From Gemmatimonadota bacterium (GTDB taxonomy: Bacteria > JAAXHH01), in NCBI GenBank assembly GCA_009837395.1, contig VXTP01000033.1:12915-76914 (forward strand): a DNA stretch of 64,000 nt, given 5' to 3'. The position numbers were made by a program, and so were the translations under genes. This document shows positions 8,936-16,835 of the stretch, one piece after another (positions within the stretch are counted from its first letter, which is position 1; the number at the start of each line of letters is the position of its first letter). The notes under the pieces were generated by a model that saw only the letters and a program-made list of their open reading frames with translations, was not told the DNA's origin and did not search any database.

Positions 8936-9721
8936 ATGTCCGTGATCACGCTGCTTACCGACTTCGGCCTCAGCGACGCCTTCGTGGGCACCATGAAGGG
9001 GGTCATCCTGGGGATCTGCCCGGAGGCCCGGATCGTGGACCTGTCCCACGGGATCGCGCCCCAGCGGATCGAAGAAGGCGCCTTTGTCCTGCGCACCGCC
9101 TATCCGTACTTCCCCGCCGGCACGGTGCATGTGGCCGTGGTCGACCCGGGCGTCGGCGGCGCGCGGCGGGCCCTGATCGCGGAAACCTCCGGGCACCGGT
9201 TCGTGGGACCGGACAACGGCCTTTTCGCCCACGTGTACGCGAAGGAGACGGATCTCCGGGTCGTTTCAGTGACCGAGCCCCGTTTTATGCTGCCGGAAAT
9301 CAGCAACACGTTCCACGGACGGGACGTCTTCGCGCCCGTGGCCGCCCATCTTGCCCTCGGCGCGCCCGCTTCGGACTTCGGACCCGAGATCGACGACTAC
9401 GAAACCGGGACAGTCACCGAACCCGAGGTACATGAAGGCGGGATCACCGGTCGCGTATTGCATATCGACCGGTATGGCAATATAATAACGGATATCGGCG
9501 ATGCCCTCTTCCTGGAGAATACCCGGGGGAAGCGATTCCGGATCCGGCTGGCCGACCTGGCGCTGGACCGTGTCAGCGCATCCTACGACGAAGCCGCCGC
9601 CGGCGCGTCCCTGGCGATCCTGGACAGCGCGGGACTGCTCGAGATCGCCGTCAACGGCGGCAGCGCGGCCGAGACGCTGGGCGTGTCGACCGGAGACCGC
9701 GTGGACGTGGAAGTGGAGTAG
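8936..9721 (+). CDS. SAM hydroxide adenosyltransferase (DUF62 family)
   Basis: Enzyme of the S-adenosyl-L-methionine hydrolase family, related to fluorinases and chlorinases, which splits SAM with water into adenosine and methionine. N-terminal [16 protein letters not shown] carries the conserved Asp residues; [15 protein letters not shown] and VGPDNGLF complete the SAM site; [12 protein letters not shown] begins the C-terminal barrel. The 261-aa length is normal. It lacks the 23-residue loop typical of fluorinases as far as can be judged. It directly follows a methyltransferase gene and may limit SAM or recycle methionine (inference). Confidence 0.9.
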   Translation: MSVITLLTDFGLSDAFVGTMKGVILGICPEARIVDLSHGIAPQRIEEGAFVLRTAYPYFPAGTVHVAVVDPGVGGARRALIAETSGHRFVGPDNGLFAHVYAKETDLRVVSVTEPRFMLPEISNTFHGRDVFAPVAAHLALGAPASDFGPEIDDYETGTVTEPEVHEGGITGRVLHIDRYGNIITDIGDALFLENTRGKRFRIRLADLALDRVSASYDEAAAGASLAILDSAGLLEIAVNGGSAAETLGVSTGDRVDVEVE

Positions 9722-9785
9722 GCAGTCAACTACGCTCAAAGACAGGCATCACCCGCAAGCATACACTGAAGACCGGAGACCGAAC

Positions 9786-11753
9786 ATGTCCGACCTGTAT
9801 CAGCCCAATGAAACCTTTCGCAACAAGGCGCACCTGAAGAGCCTGGACGAATACCGGAGGGAATACGAGCGTTCCGTCGCCGACCCGGAGGCCTTCTGGG
9901 CCGAGAAGGCGGAATCGTTCCACTGGTTCAGGAAATGGGACCGGGTCCGATCCTGGAACTACGACATGCGTAAGGGTCCCGTGTCCATCAAGTGGTTCGA
10001 AGGCGGCAAGACCAACATCGTGCACAACTGCGTCGACCGCCATCTCGAGACGCGCGGCGACCAGACGGCCATCATCTGGGAAGGCAACGAGCCGGGCGAG
10101 GACGCGCGCCTCACCTACCGCGAACTGCACGAGCAGGTCTGCAAGTTCGCCAACGTGCTGAAATCGCGGGGCGTCGGGAAGGGCGACCGCGTATCCATCT
10201 ACCTCCCCATGATCCCCGAACTGGCCGTCGCCATGCTGGCCTGCGCCCGGATCGGCGCGGTCCATTCCATCGTGTTCGGCGGTTTCTCGGCCGATTCGCT
10301 GTCGGACCGCATCGTGGATTCGACCTGCAAGACGGTCATCACCACCAACGGGACCCATCGCGGCGACAAGCCGGTCTTCATGAAGCCGGTGGCGGACGAG
10401 GCCATGGCCTCGGCGGAGAAGGAGATGGGCGAGCCGGTCACCACCTGCATCGTGGTCGACCGGGTCAAGGACGATCCGGAATTTGAGTTTCCCATGGAGG
10501 AAGGCCGGGACTTCTGGTGGCATGAACTCATGGTCCGGGCCGATGCCGACTGCCCTTGCGAGGAGATGGACGCCGAGGATCCCCTGTTTATTCTCTACAC
10601 CTCCGGGTCCACGGGCAAGCCGAAGGGCGTGCAGCATACCGTCGGTGGATACATGGTATACACCGGCGTCACCCACCGCTACGTCTTCGATTACCATGAA
10701 GGCGATATCTACTTCTGCGGCGCGGACATCGGCTGGGTCACGGGACATTCCTACATCATCTACGGTCCCCTGGGCAACGGCGCCACGACGATCATGTTCG
10801 AGGGCATTCCGACCTACCCGGCGCCCGACCGCTGCTGGGAGATCATCGAGAAGTACGGCGTCAACCAGTTCTACACGGCGCCGACCGCCATCCGGGCGCT
10901 GGCGCGGGAAGGCGAAGACTGGCCGGCGCGGCATCCCATGCCCACGCTCCAGCTCCTGGGCACGGTAGGCGAGCCGATCAATCCCGAGGCCTGGCGGTGG
11001 TACCACGTGAACGTGGGCAAGGAGCGGTGCCCCATCGTGGACACGTGGTGGCAGACGGAGACCGGCGGGATCATGATCACCCCGCTGCCGGGCGCCATCC
11101 CCACCAAGCCGGGTTCCGCCACCCTGCCATTCTTCGGCGTGAAGCCCGTGCTGCTGGACGGCGAGAGCGGAAAAGAACTGGAGGGGAACGGCATCATGGG
11201 CGTGCTGGCCATCCGGGAGCCCTGGCCCGGGCAGATGCGGACTGTGTACGGAGACCACCAGCGGTTCGAGGAGACCTACTTTCAGCAGTACAAGGGGTAT
11301 TACTTCACCGGGGACGGTTGCCGCAGGGACGAGGACGGATACTACTGGATCACGGGCCGGGTGGACGATGTCATCAACGTCTCCGGCCACCGGATGGGCA
11401 CGGCCGAGGTTGAAAGCGCCCTGGTGGCCCACGGCTCGGTGGCCGAAGCGGCCGTGGTCGGATTCCCCCACGAGATCAAGGGGCAGGGGATATACGCCTA
11501 CGTAACGCTCAATGTGGGTGAGGAATACACGGAAGACCTGCGCGGCGACCTGAAGAAGCAGGTGCGCTCGATCATCGGCCCCATCGCCACGCCCGACGTG
11601 ATCCACTGGGCGCCGGCCCTGCCCAAGACGCGCTCCGGCAAGATCATGCGCCGCATCCTGCGGAAGATCGCCACTAACGAGCTGGACCAGATCGGCGATA
11701 CGACCACGCTGGCGGATCCGGCCGTGGTGGACCAGTTGATCGAAAACCGGTAG
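9786..11753 (+). CDS. acs: Acetyl-CoA synthetase (AMP-forming)
   Basis: Converts acetate, ATP and CoA to acetyl-CoA, AMP and pyrophosphate in the cytoplasm. It has the N-terminal ACS leader (about 1-90), the P-loop-like [17 protein letters not shown] near residue 265, and the A5/A8 blocks [10 protein letters not shown] and [20 protein letters not shown]. The C-terminal [11 protein letters not shown] contains the lysine acetylated in this family. The start is ATG 9786; the open frame extends upstream through the SAM hydrolase gene but has no homology there. At 655 aa it is full length. The pyrophosphate made could feed the membrane pyrophosphatase in this window. Confidence 0.97.
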   Translation: MSDLYQPNETFRNKAHLKSLDEYRREYERSVADPEAFWAEKAESFHWFRKWDRVRSWNYDMRKGPVSIKWFEGGKTNIVHNCVDRHLETRGDQTAIIWEGNEPGEDARLTYRELHEQVCKFANVLKSRGVGKGDRVSIYLPMIPELAVAMLACARIGAVHSIVFGGFSADSLSDRIVDSTCKTVITTNGTHRGDKPVFMKPVADEAMASAEKEMGEPVTTCIVVDRVKDDPEFEFPMEEGRDFWWHELMVRADADCPCEEMDAEDPLFILYTSGSTGKPKGVQHTVGGYMVYTGVTHRYVFDYHEGDIYFCGADIGWVTGHSYIIYGPLGNGATTIMFEGIPTYPAPDRCWEIIEKYGVNQFYTAPTAIRALAREGEDWPARHPMPTLQLLGTVGEPINPEAWRWYHVNVGKERCPIVDTWWQTETGGIMITPLPGAIPTKPGSATLPFFGVKPVLLDGESGKELEGNGIMGVLAIREPWPGQMRTVYGDHQRFEETYFQQYKGYYFTGDGCRRDEDGYYWITGRVDDVINVSGHRMGTAEVESALVAHGSVAEAAVVGFPHEIKGQGIYAYVTLNVGEEYTEDLRGDLKKQVRSIIGPIATPDVIHWAPALPKTRSGKIMRRILRKIATNELDQIGDTTTLADPAVVDQLIENR

Positions 11754-11785
11754 GCCAGGATATCCAGACGTATCAGTCCCGGACG

Positions 11786-12838
11786 CTAGAATTGATATCT
11801 TATTGCTACGTTGATCCCGAATAGTTCGGTATCATCCGTGGATTGCTGGTATTCCACCGGTGCGCTGCCGTCAACGCGCAGGTTGGACTCGTGACTACGC
11901 AGACGCTCATAGGAACCGCTGTCGTGGAATGAGCTGAAGTTGGTCCAGCGTCCCCTGACATCCAGTGAAACCGCATCGGTCAGCGCGCGACTCACCCCAA
12001 ACAGAACCTGGAATCCCAACAGCGTATCATTCAATTCGGTCTGTACGCTTGTGGTCGTTCCCGCCAGTCTGGATTGAATCGCTTCGGTGTCGTCGCTGCT
12101 GAACTTGCCTTCGACCGATGTGATATGGGTAGGATTGAGATTCCGCGCCCAAAGAGCGCCAAAGTCCATGTCTGCGAACCCACCGCCGATCCCGAGGCCT
12201 ATGTATGGGGTGAAGTGACTGCGATTCGGAAAGTCGAAGTAGAAGTTGCCAAACAGATTGTGCGAGGTGATGCTGCCGACCCGGAGTTCAGCCCGCTGAA
12301 GCTCAGCGGCAAGCTTGTCTGCAATTGAGCCGCCACCGCCGAGCACCGGGTCGGTCTGATCGTATTCCGAATCCCGATAGAAGTACTCGACTTCAAGACG
12401 GAGTCGGTTTTGCAGGCGATAGCCTACGACAGCGTTCGCCAGTATCCCGGCGGCCCCGTCAAAACGGTTGTTCCAGCTATCCCCCCGGTTTCCGAGGTTG
12501 CAGAAGTCGTACTGTGTGGCGTTTGGATTGATGAACTCGTCGCATCCGCTGCCCATGCTGTGATCGTTGTCCTCTCCAGCCAGATTTACCGCCGGGGCTA
12601 AATTTGCGCCCAGACCGCTGCCGAGATAGAAGCCCGGCGCCTCCTGAGCCCAGCTCGGCGTAGTGGTCCAGGCTGCCAGAATGACAAGGGCAGCGACATA
12701 AAGGCGGTATCTGGGGCAGTCGCTTTTCCAGAATGTATTAATCTGCGAAGAGAGGTTCTGAGTGCTGTTGCTCGCCCGTACGTAGACGTTGTGGCGTCTG
12801 GGGAGAGAGGTGTGCGCCGTCTTCTTCTGGGTTGCCAT
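11786..12838 (-). CDS. Outer-membrane beta-barrel protein
   Basis: A 350-aa exported protein. After a basic N-terminus of about 45 residues, a signal segment (YVAALVILAAWTTTPSWA) ends in a plausible signal-peptidase site, SWAQEA. The mature part is rich in alternating aromatic strands (LRLEVEYFYRDSEYDQTD, FTPYIGLGIGGGFADMDFG) and ends in IRYQF, the terminal Phe expected by the BAM machinery. It resembles OmpW/OprF-type or opacity-like small barrels, but no specific family is claimed. The start at 12838 is chosen over 12880; the signal peptide would be unusually long, so a start nearer the hydrophobic core is possible. Its codon use and lower GC differ slightly from its neighbours. Confidence 0.8.
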   Translation of the reverse strand: MATQKKTAHTSLPRRHNVYVRASNSTQNLSSQINTFWKSDCPRYRLYVAALVILAAWTTTPSWAQEAPGFYLGSGLGANLAPAVNLAGEDNDHSMGSGCDEFINPNATQYDFCNLGNRGDSWNNRFDGAAGILANAVVGYRLQNRLRLEVEYFYRDSEYDQTDPVLGGGGSIADKLAAELQRAELRVGSITSHNLFGNFYFDFPNRSHFTPYIGLGIGGGFADMDFGALWARNLNPTHITSVEGKFSSDDTEAIQSRLAGTTTSVQTELNDTLLGFQVLFGVSRALTDAVSLDVRGRWTNFSSFHDSGSYERLRSHESNLRVDGSAPVEYQQSTDDTELFGINVAIRYQF

Positions 12839-13069
12839 AGATGGTCGCAGGTTACACGCTCCCGCAAGAAACCTGCACAACAGGCCTGTTTCGAGCAGGA
12901 TTGGGCTTTGAGCGTGCCGGTGTACATTATGAACGGAATCTACTTAACAAATTTAAGCTCTCCACACAGGAGGTTTCAAGGAAAAAGAGTCGATGTACCT
13001 TACCAATACCATTTGCATATGTAATCTCACCGCTGCCGTTTCGGTTTTGTTCTCCGGGCCACCCGCCGC
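12839..13069. other. AT-richer intergenic region upstream of the outer-membrane protein gene
   Basis: A 231-bp gap containing the presumed promoter of the outer-membrane protein gene. A weak minus-strand candidate, TAATGT near 12925, is preceded by TTGTTA at poor spacing. The stretch 12930-13020 is distinctly AT-rich. A plus-strand ATG at 12993 behind AAGGA opens only a short frame running into the antisense of the SDR gene, so it is not called as a gene. Confidence 0.4.
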
Positions 13070-13906
13070 TCAGCTCCGTCCGCCGCAGGCCGTGACGGTC
13101 TGGCCGGTCACGAAGCTGGAGTCTTCCGAAAGCAGAAACCGGATCACGGAGGCCATTTCCCCGGGTTGAGCTATGCGGCCCATGGGCGTGGAAGCGATGA
13201 ACCGGTCGATCATGCCCGGGTTGCCCGACCCGGCCAGGTCGGTATCGGTCAGCCCCGGGGCCACGCAGTTCACGCGGACATTATGGGGCGCGAAGGCCTC
13301 TGCGCAGTGCCGCGTGAGGGAGATCACCGCCGCCTTGGTTGTGGCGTAGTGGATCATGTCCTTCTTCAGGATGATGCCCGCGAGCGAAGCCACGTTGACG
13401 ATGCGGCCGAATCCACGTTCGATCATCTCGTCCTTCACCGCCCAGGTCGCCAGGAACACCCCGTCCACGTTCACCTCGAACATGCGTTTCCAGTCCGCGA
13501 AGGCGAGTTCCGAATGGGGCTGGTTCTTCGCGATCCCCGCGTTATTCACCAGCAGGTCGACGGGTCCCAGGCGCGCCCGTACTTCCGCGGCCATCCGGTT
13601 CACGTCGGCTTCCGAAGATACGTCGGCCTGTACGATCATGCCTTCCGCGTCAGCCTCCTCTACCACGGCGAGGGTCGCTTTCGCCGCTTCCTCGTTGCGC
13701 GCGTAGTTGATCGCCACCCGGGCGCCGTGTTCCGCCAGCATGCGGCACGTGGACCGGCCGATCCCTCGGGAACCGCCGGTCACCAGGGCGGTGCGGCCTG
13801 CGAATTCCGCGGACCGCTTGGTCCGTTCGGAGTGATCGGCCCGTTCGGAGTGATCGGCCCGTTCGGACTGATTGGGATGTTCGGACCCCGTCGATGTGTC
13901 AGCCAT
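13070..13906 (-). CDS. SDR family oxidoreductase (FabG-like)
   Basis: NAD(P)-dependent short-chain dehydrogenase. The nucleotide motif TGGSRGIG is at residues 43-50, the NNAG motif is present, and the catalytic Tyr-Lys pair lies in HYATTKAAV with the Ser in NVASLAG upstream. The first 35 residues are unusual: a disordered leader containing tandem copies of a HSERAD unit encoded by an 18-bp repeat. Translation starts within the stop of the upstream dioxygenase gene (TGATG), so the two are coupled and likely act on one pathway. The substrate is unknown. Confidence 0.9.
   Translation of the reverse strand: MADTSTGSEHPNQSERADHSERADHSERTKRSAEFAGRTALVTGGSRGIGRSTCRMLAEHGARVAINYARNEEAAKATLAVVEEADAEGMIVQADVSSEADVNRMAAEVRARLGPVDLLVNNAGIAKNQPHSELAFADWKRMFEVNVDGVFLATWAVKDEMIERGFGRIVNVASLAGIILKKDMIHYATTKAAVISLTRHCAEAFAPHNVRVNCVAPGLTDTDLAGSGNPGMIDRFIASTPMGRIAQPGEMASVIRFLLSEDSSFVTGQTVTACGGRS
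13823..13876 (-). repeat. Three 18-bp in-frame tandem repeats in the SDR leader
   Basis: Units at 13823-13840, 13841-13858 and 13859-13876; the first two are identical and the third differs at three positions. They encode six-residue HSERAD-type units in the N-terminal leader of the SDR protein. Confidence 0.85.
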
Positions 13907-14742
13907 CAGCCGTACGCTCCCTTGCTGTGCCGGCCCAGCATGCGCTGCAGGCGGGGCGACGCCTCGGCCCACACGTGGCCGGGCATGCGGTAGTCGATGA
14001 AGGGGTGAAATTTCTGCGCGATGAACCGCTTGCTGTAGGTGACGCCGGCCATCAACCGGGTGCGGTCGGACGCGTTCGGCGCCCCGCGGTGCCAGACCTG
14101 GTTGTTGAACATGTAGGCGTCGCCCTTCCGGACGAGGAAGGAGTGGGGCCCCCGGCCGTCGAATTCGGGCCGGTCCTGCTCATGGGGCAGATGGGGCTGG
14201 CGTCCCGCGAAATGGCTGCCGGGAACGACTTGCGTTGGACCGTAGCGCACCGCTTCCACGTCGGTCAGCGGCGTGAAGATCTGCAGGATGAAACAGGGCG
14301 GGGGCACGGAAGGATCGTGGCGCGGAACGCCGTCCGGCAAAGGGAAATGGACCAGGTCGTCCAGGTGCCATCCACCGGGACCGTCTGGGGCCGCCTTGGG
14401 ATTGGGCGGCGTGTAGAGCGCGTTCTGGGACATGCAGTGGCAGTCGTCGCCGAGAATGGCCTCCGCCAGGCTCGCGAAGGGCTCGCGCACGATGAGGTCG
14501 CGGAAAGCATAGGAATACTCGAACATGCGCATCAGGCTGTTGCCGCGGATCTGGTCCCGCGCCGGTTCGTGCATGCGGGGATCGTCCCACTTGCGCTGCA
14601 TGTCCGCCCGCAGGGCCTCCACTTCTTCGTCTTCCATCAGCCTGCCGAAGGCGTAGTAGCCGTCCCGGTGAAAGCAGCGGCGGATGTGTTCGGTCTCCTC
14701 GTCGGTAAACCGCTCGCCGGTCTGTATGGCGCTCAGTGCCAT
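13906..14742 (-). CDS. Phytanoyl-CoA dioxygenase (PhyH) family protein
   Basis: Fe(II)/2-oxoglutarate-dependent oxygenase, 278 aa. The metal-binding facial triad is visible as HLD in GGWHLDDLVHF (near residue 125) and the distal His in NNQVWHRGAPNASDRTR, which also supplies the Arg that binds 2-oxoglutarate. The start is supported by CAGGAG six bases upstream. It overlaps the SDR start, so oxidation followed by dehydrogenation of a shared substrate is plausible. PhyH proteins are strongly expanded in Latescibacterota and Poribacteria; here they probably act on small-molecule substrates rather than phytanoyl-CoA. Confidence 0.9.
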   Translation of the reverse strand: MALSAIQTGERFTDEETEHIRRCFHRDGYYAFGRLMEDEEVEALRADMQRKWDDPRMHEPARDQIRGNSLMRMFEYSYAFRDLIVREPFASLAEAILGDDCHCMSQNALYTPPNPKAAPDGPGGWHLDDLVHFPLPDGVPRHDPSVPPPCFILQIFTPLTDVEAVRYGPTQVVPGSHFAGRQPHLPHEQDRPEFDGRGPHSFLVRKGDAYMFNNQVWHRGAPNASDRTRLMAGVTYSKRFIAQKFHPFIDYRMPGHVWAEASPRLQRMLGRHSKGAYG

Positions 14743-14817
14743 GGCGACTCCTGATTGAATCCTGGGGACGTGAGCCGGGGTTCCTGCCGCGGCTCAAGGA
14801 TCGTCCCGGTTCCTGCC

Positions 14818-15870
14818 CTAGAGCCTGACCTTGGCCAGGTAGATGTTCGCCGGGTAGAGAAAGTGCTGTTCGCCCGTCTCCACCTCGTGCTGCGAGTAGT
14901 AACTGAGCAGCAGGGCGCCGTCATCATGGTGCACGGCACCTACGTAGGACGTGTCGCCGCCCGAGGGCAGGTCGAGGACATGGACTACGCCGTCCTCCTC
15001 CACCCGCCAGATGCTCGTGCGCCGTTCGATGATCCGCCCGGGTTCATTTGCATCGACCGATCCGACTGATCTGGGCCGTCCGCCTGAACTGCCCGGTCCG
15101 ACCGACGCACCCGGCCCGATCGGTTCGCGCACGTGCTGCCGGCCGATGACGTATTCCCGACCGGCGGCCTCCACGAGGCGGGGCGCGGGGATTACGTACC
15201 CCAGATCCTGGAGCCGCCAGTCCGTGTACGGAGGATCCGCGGAGGCCAGGGTGAATCGTTTTTCGTCGCCGCCGCGGATGGCGATTCGCATGGTACCGGC
15301 GTCGGTGATGCGGAAGGTGGCTTCGCTGCCGTTCTGCGTGACCACGGACACCCGTTCCCAGTCCAGCCCGTCCGCAGACTGCAACAGGTGAAGCTCTGTC
15401 GGTTTTCGGTTCCATTCCGCCGGTTCGTTTCCATAGGCGAGCCCGTAGAACCGGTTGTTCCCTCGCCCGACGCCCCAGAGCCAGTACCCGTCCCGGTACA
15501 CCTGCCGAGGTTCCGTCCAAGCCTCGCCGTCCTCGCTGAATGAACAAACGGTCCGTATGAGGCGCGGCCCCTCATCGCCGTGCTGAACCGGGTCCGGCCG
15601 GGTGACGTTTCCGGCGTACAAGAACAGCCGGTCTTCCGTCGCGACCATATGGGGGTCCCGGTCGTCGCCCGTGGTGTTGACCGGCACGGCTGTGCGTTTC
15701 CAGTCAACCAGGTCATTGCTGGCGATGACCACCGCCTTCCCCTCGGGACTCACGTGGGAAAGGCCGTTGCGGAAACAGATGTGGTAACGGCCCCTGAAGA
15801 ACTGGAAATCTGTGAAGGCGTTGTGCCACCCGTCTTCGTAGATGCGCCGGACCCATTCGATTTTCGCCAT
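14818..15870 (-). CDS. Beta-propeller protein with BNR/Asp-box-like repeats, possible glycosidase
   Basis: A 350-aa cytoplasmic protein without a signal peptide. It contains several Asp-box-like segments spaced along the chain (SFSEDGEAWTEP, LLQSADGLDWERV, VIASNDLVDWKRT), as in sialidases and five- or six-bladed propeller glycoside hydrolases. The sequence HNAFTDFQFFRGRYHICFR at the N-terminus is like GH-type propeller starts. Catalytic residues cannot be assigned with confidence. ATG 15870 is used; an upstream in-frame ATG at 15957 adds 29 unconvincing residues. A Pro/Gly/Ser-rich insert near residue 255 is encoded by degenerate CCG-rich repeats. It is 75 bp upstream of the PhyH-SDR pair on the same strand. 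Confidence 0.7.
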   Translation of the reverse strand: MAKIEWVRRIYEDGWHNAFTDFQFFRGRYHICFRNGLSHVSPEGKAVVIASNDLVDWKRTAVPVNTTGDDRDPHMVATEDRLFLYAGNVTRPDPVQHGDEGPRLIRTVCSFSEDGEAWTEPRQVYRDGYWLWGVGRGNNRFYGLAYGNEPAEWNRKPTELHLLQSADGLDWERVSVVTQNGSEATFRITDAGTMRIAIRGGDEKRFTLASADPPYTDWRLQDLGYVIPAPRLVEAAGREYVIGRQHVREPIGPGASVGPGSSGGRPRSVGSVDANEPGRIIERRTSIWRVEEDGVVHVLDLPSGGDTSYVGAVHHDDGALLLSYYSQHEVETGEQHFLYPANIYLAKVRL

Positions 15871-16116
15871 GGTTCCCGTGCCTTGTTTCGAGCTGTATCC
15901 GGTCGGTTCGATGGACTGTTCGATGGCTATTATACTGCGGTGATTCGGGGGGTGCAAGAAGGAATGACGGGCCCGGCGGCGCCTTTGGGCACGGTACGGG
16001 CGTACTGCGTGGAAGCAATCAAGGCGATGCCGGAAAATGAGGTGTTTCCGGGAAACCTGGCCACGATCGAATGCAGATTGGATTGAGGAGTTGGAAGCTG
16101 GAAACTGGAAGCTGCA

Positions 16117-16188
16117 AGGCGGCAGCCGGATTCGAACCGGCGATCGAGGATTTGCAGTCCCGTGCCTTAGCCACTTGGCTATGCCGCC
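16117..16188 (-). tRNA. tRNA-Cys (GCA)
   Basis: A full cloverleaf reads on the minus strand: acceptor stem GGCGGCA pairs perfectly with UGCCGCC, the anticodon loop CUGCAAA contains GCA, the T arm is GCCGG-UUCGAAU-CCGGC, and the discriminator base is U73 as expected for cysteine. CCA is not encoded. It is ten bases downstream of the tRNA-Gly gene, probably in one transcript. Confidence 0.95.
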
Positions 16189-16197
16189 ACGTCCGAG

Positions 16198-16269
16198 GGC
16201 GGGAGACGGGGCTTGAACCCGCGACCCTCACCTTGGCAAGGTGATGCTCTACCGCTGAGCTACTCCCGC
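16198..16269 (-). tRNA. tRNA-Gly (GCC)
   Basis: Cloverleaf on the minus strand: acceptor GCGGGAG pairs with CUCCCGC, the D arm is GUAGCUCAGCGGUAGAGC, the anticodon stem-loop ACCUUGCCAAGGU carries GCC, and the T loop is UUCAAGC. CCA is not encoded, and the position of the discriminator appears to be C, which is unusual for glycine. It is first in the pair with tRNA-Cys. Confidence 0.95.
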
Positions 16270-16315
16270 TGATAACACGCAAACCTTCGAAGACCGTACT
16301 GCAAACTTCCCCGAA

Positions 16316-16344
16316 AATATCACAATCGGACCGCCCGGTGTCAA
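16316..16344 (-). promoter_or_regulatory. Promoter of the tRNA-Gly/tRNA-Cys pair
   Basis: Minus-strand TTGACA (16344-16339), 17-bp spacer, GATATT (16321-16316) with a preceding TGT that makes an extended -10. Transcription would begin near 16309, about 40 bases before the tRNA-Gly 5' end. Confidence 0.65.
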
Positions 16345-16522
16345 GTGTTTTGTTCCCCCACGGCGGGACATCGAGACTTGACCCAAGACGGCAACCGATA
16401 TATGTTACAACTCATTAAAAGCGTCCTGTAACAGCGACGTGCGAGTCGGAGTCCGATCCGCGGCTTCCGGGGGATTCCAAAACCGGCGGGCTACAGCGGA
16501 TCGTCTTGCCTTCGTGTGCGCC

Positions 16523-16792
16523 ATGGACAGTACGACCCTTTTGCAGGAATTCGAAGACCTGGCGGAACGAATGTCGATCAGGGTCCGCTACGGCAAGCTG
16601 GACGGCGACGGCGGGCTGTGCCGGTACCGCGGCAGGTACCATATCGTCATCAACAAGCGGCTCGACACTGACGGCCGGATCAATCTCCTCGGCCGCGCCT
16701 TCTCCGAATTTCCCCTGGAAAACGTTTTCCTGATTCCCGCGGTCCGGGAAGCGATCGACCGAAACAGGTCCGGGCTTGAGGTCAGGACCTGA
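16523..16792 (+). CDS. Conserved-looking small hypothetical protein
   Basis: An 89-aa soluble protein with no recognised function. The sequence has an N-terminal helix (LLQEFEDLAERMSIRV) followed by strand-forming GGLCRYRGRYHIVINKRL and an IPAVREAIDR C-terminal helix, suggesting a compact alpha/beta fold. The internal ATG at 16523 is preferred because the upstream in-frame segment (from 16439) reads like non-coding sequence. It lies alone between the tRNA genes and the convergent PBP1A gene. I have an impression of having seen this sequence type in FCB genomes but cannot name a family. Confidence 0.6.
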   Translation: MDSTTLLQEFEDLAERMSIRVRYGKLDGDGGLCRYRGRYHIVINKRLDTDGRINLLGRAFSEFPLENVFLIPAVREAIDRNRSGLEVRT

Positions 16793-16835
16793 GCATCCGC
16801 ACGGGAACTGACCCACTGCGTAGCCCCACGACCTT

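Noticed and set aside
9726..11606. A 626-aa minus-strand frame opposite acs
   Set aside because: Antisense shadow of acetyl-CoA synthetase, with biased composition and no domain.
12993..13140. Short plus-strand ORF starting at ATG 12993, with a signal-peptide-like opening
   Set aside because: It runs into the antisense of the SDR gene, is below 60 residues and has an SD at poor spacing. No homology recognised.
16439..16522. Longer start for the small hypothetical protein
   Set aside because: The extra 28 residues have frame-shadow composition, and the gene is better explained from ATG 16523.
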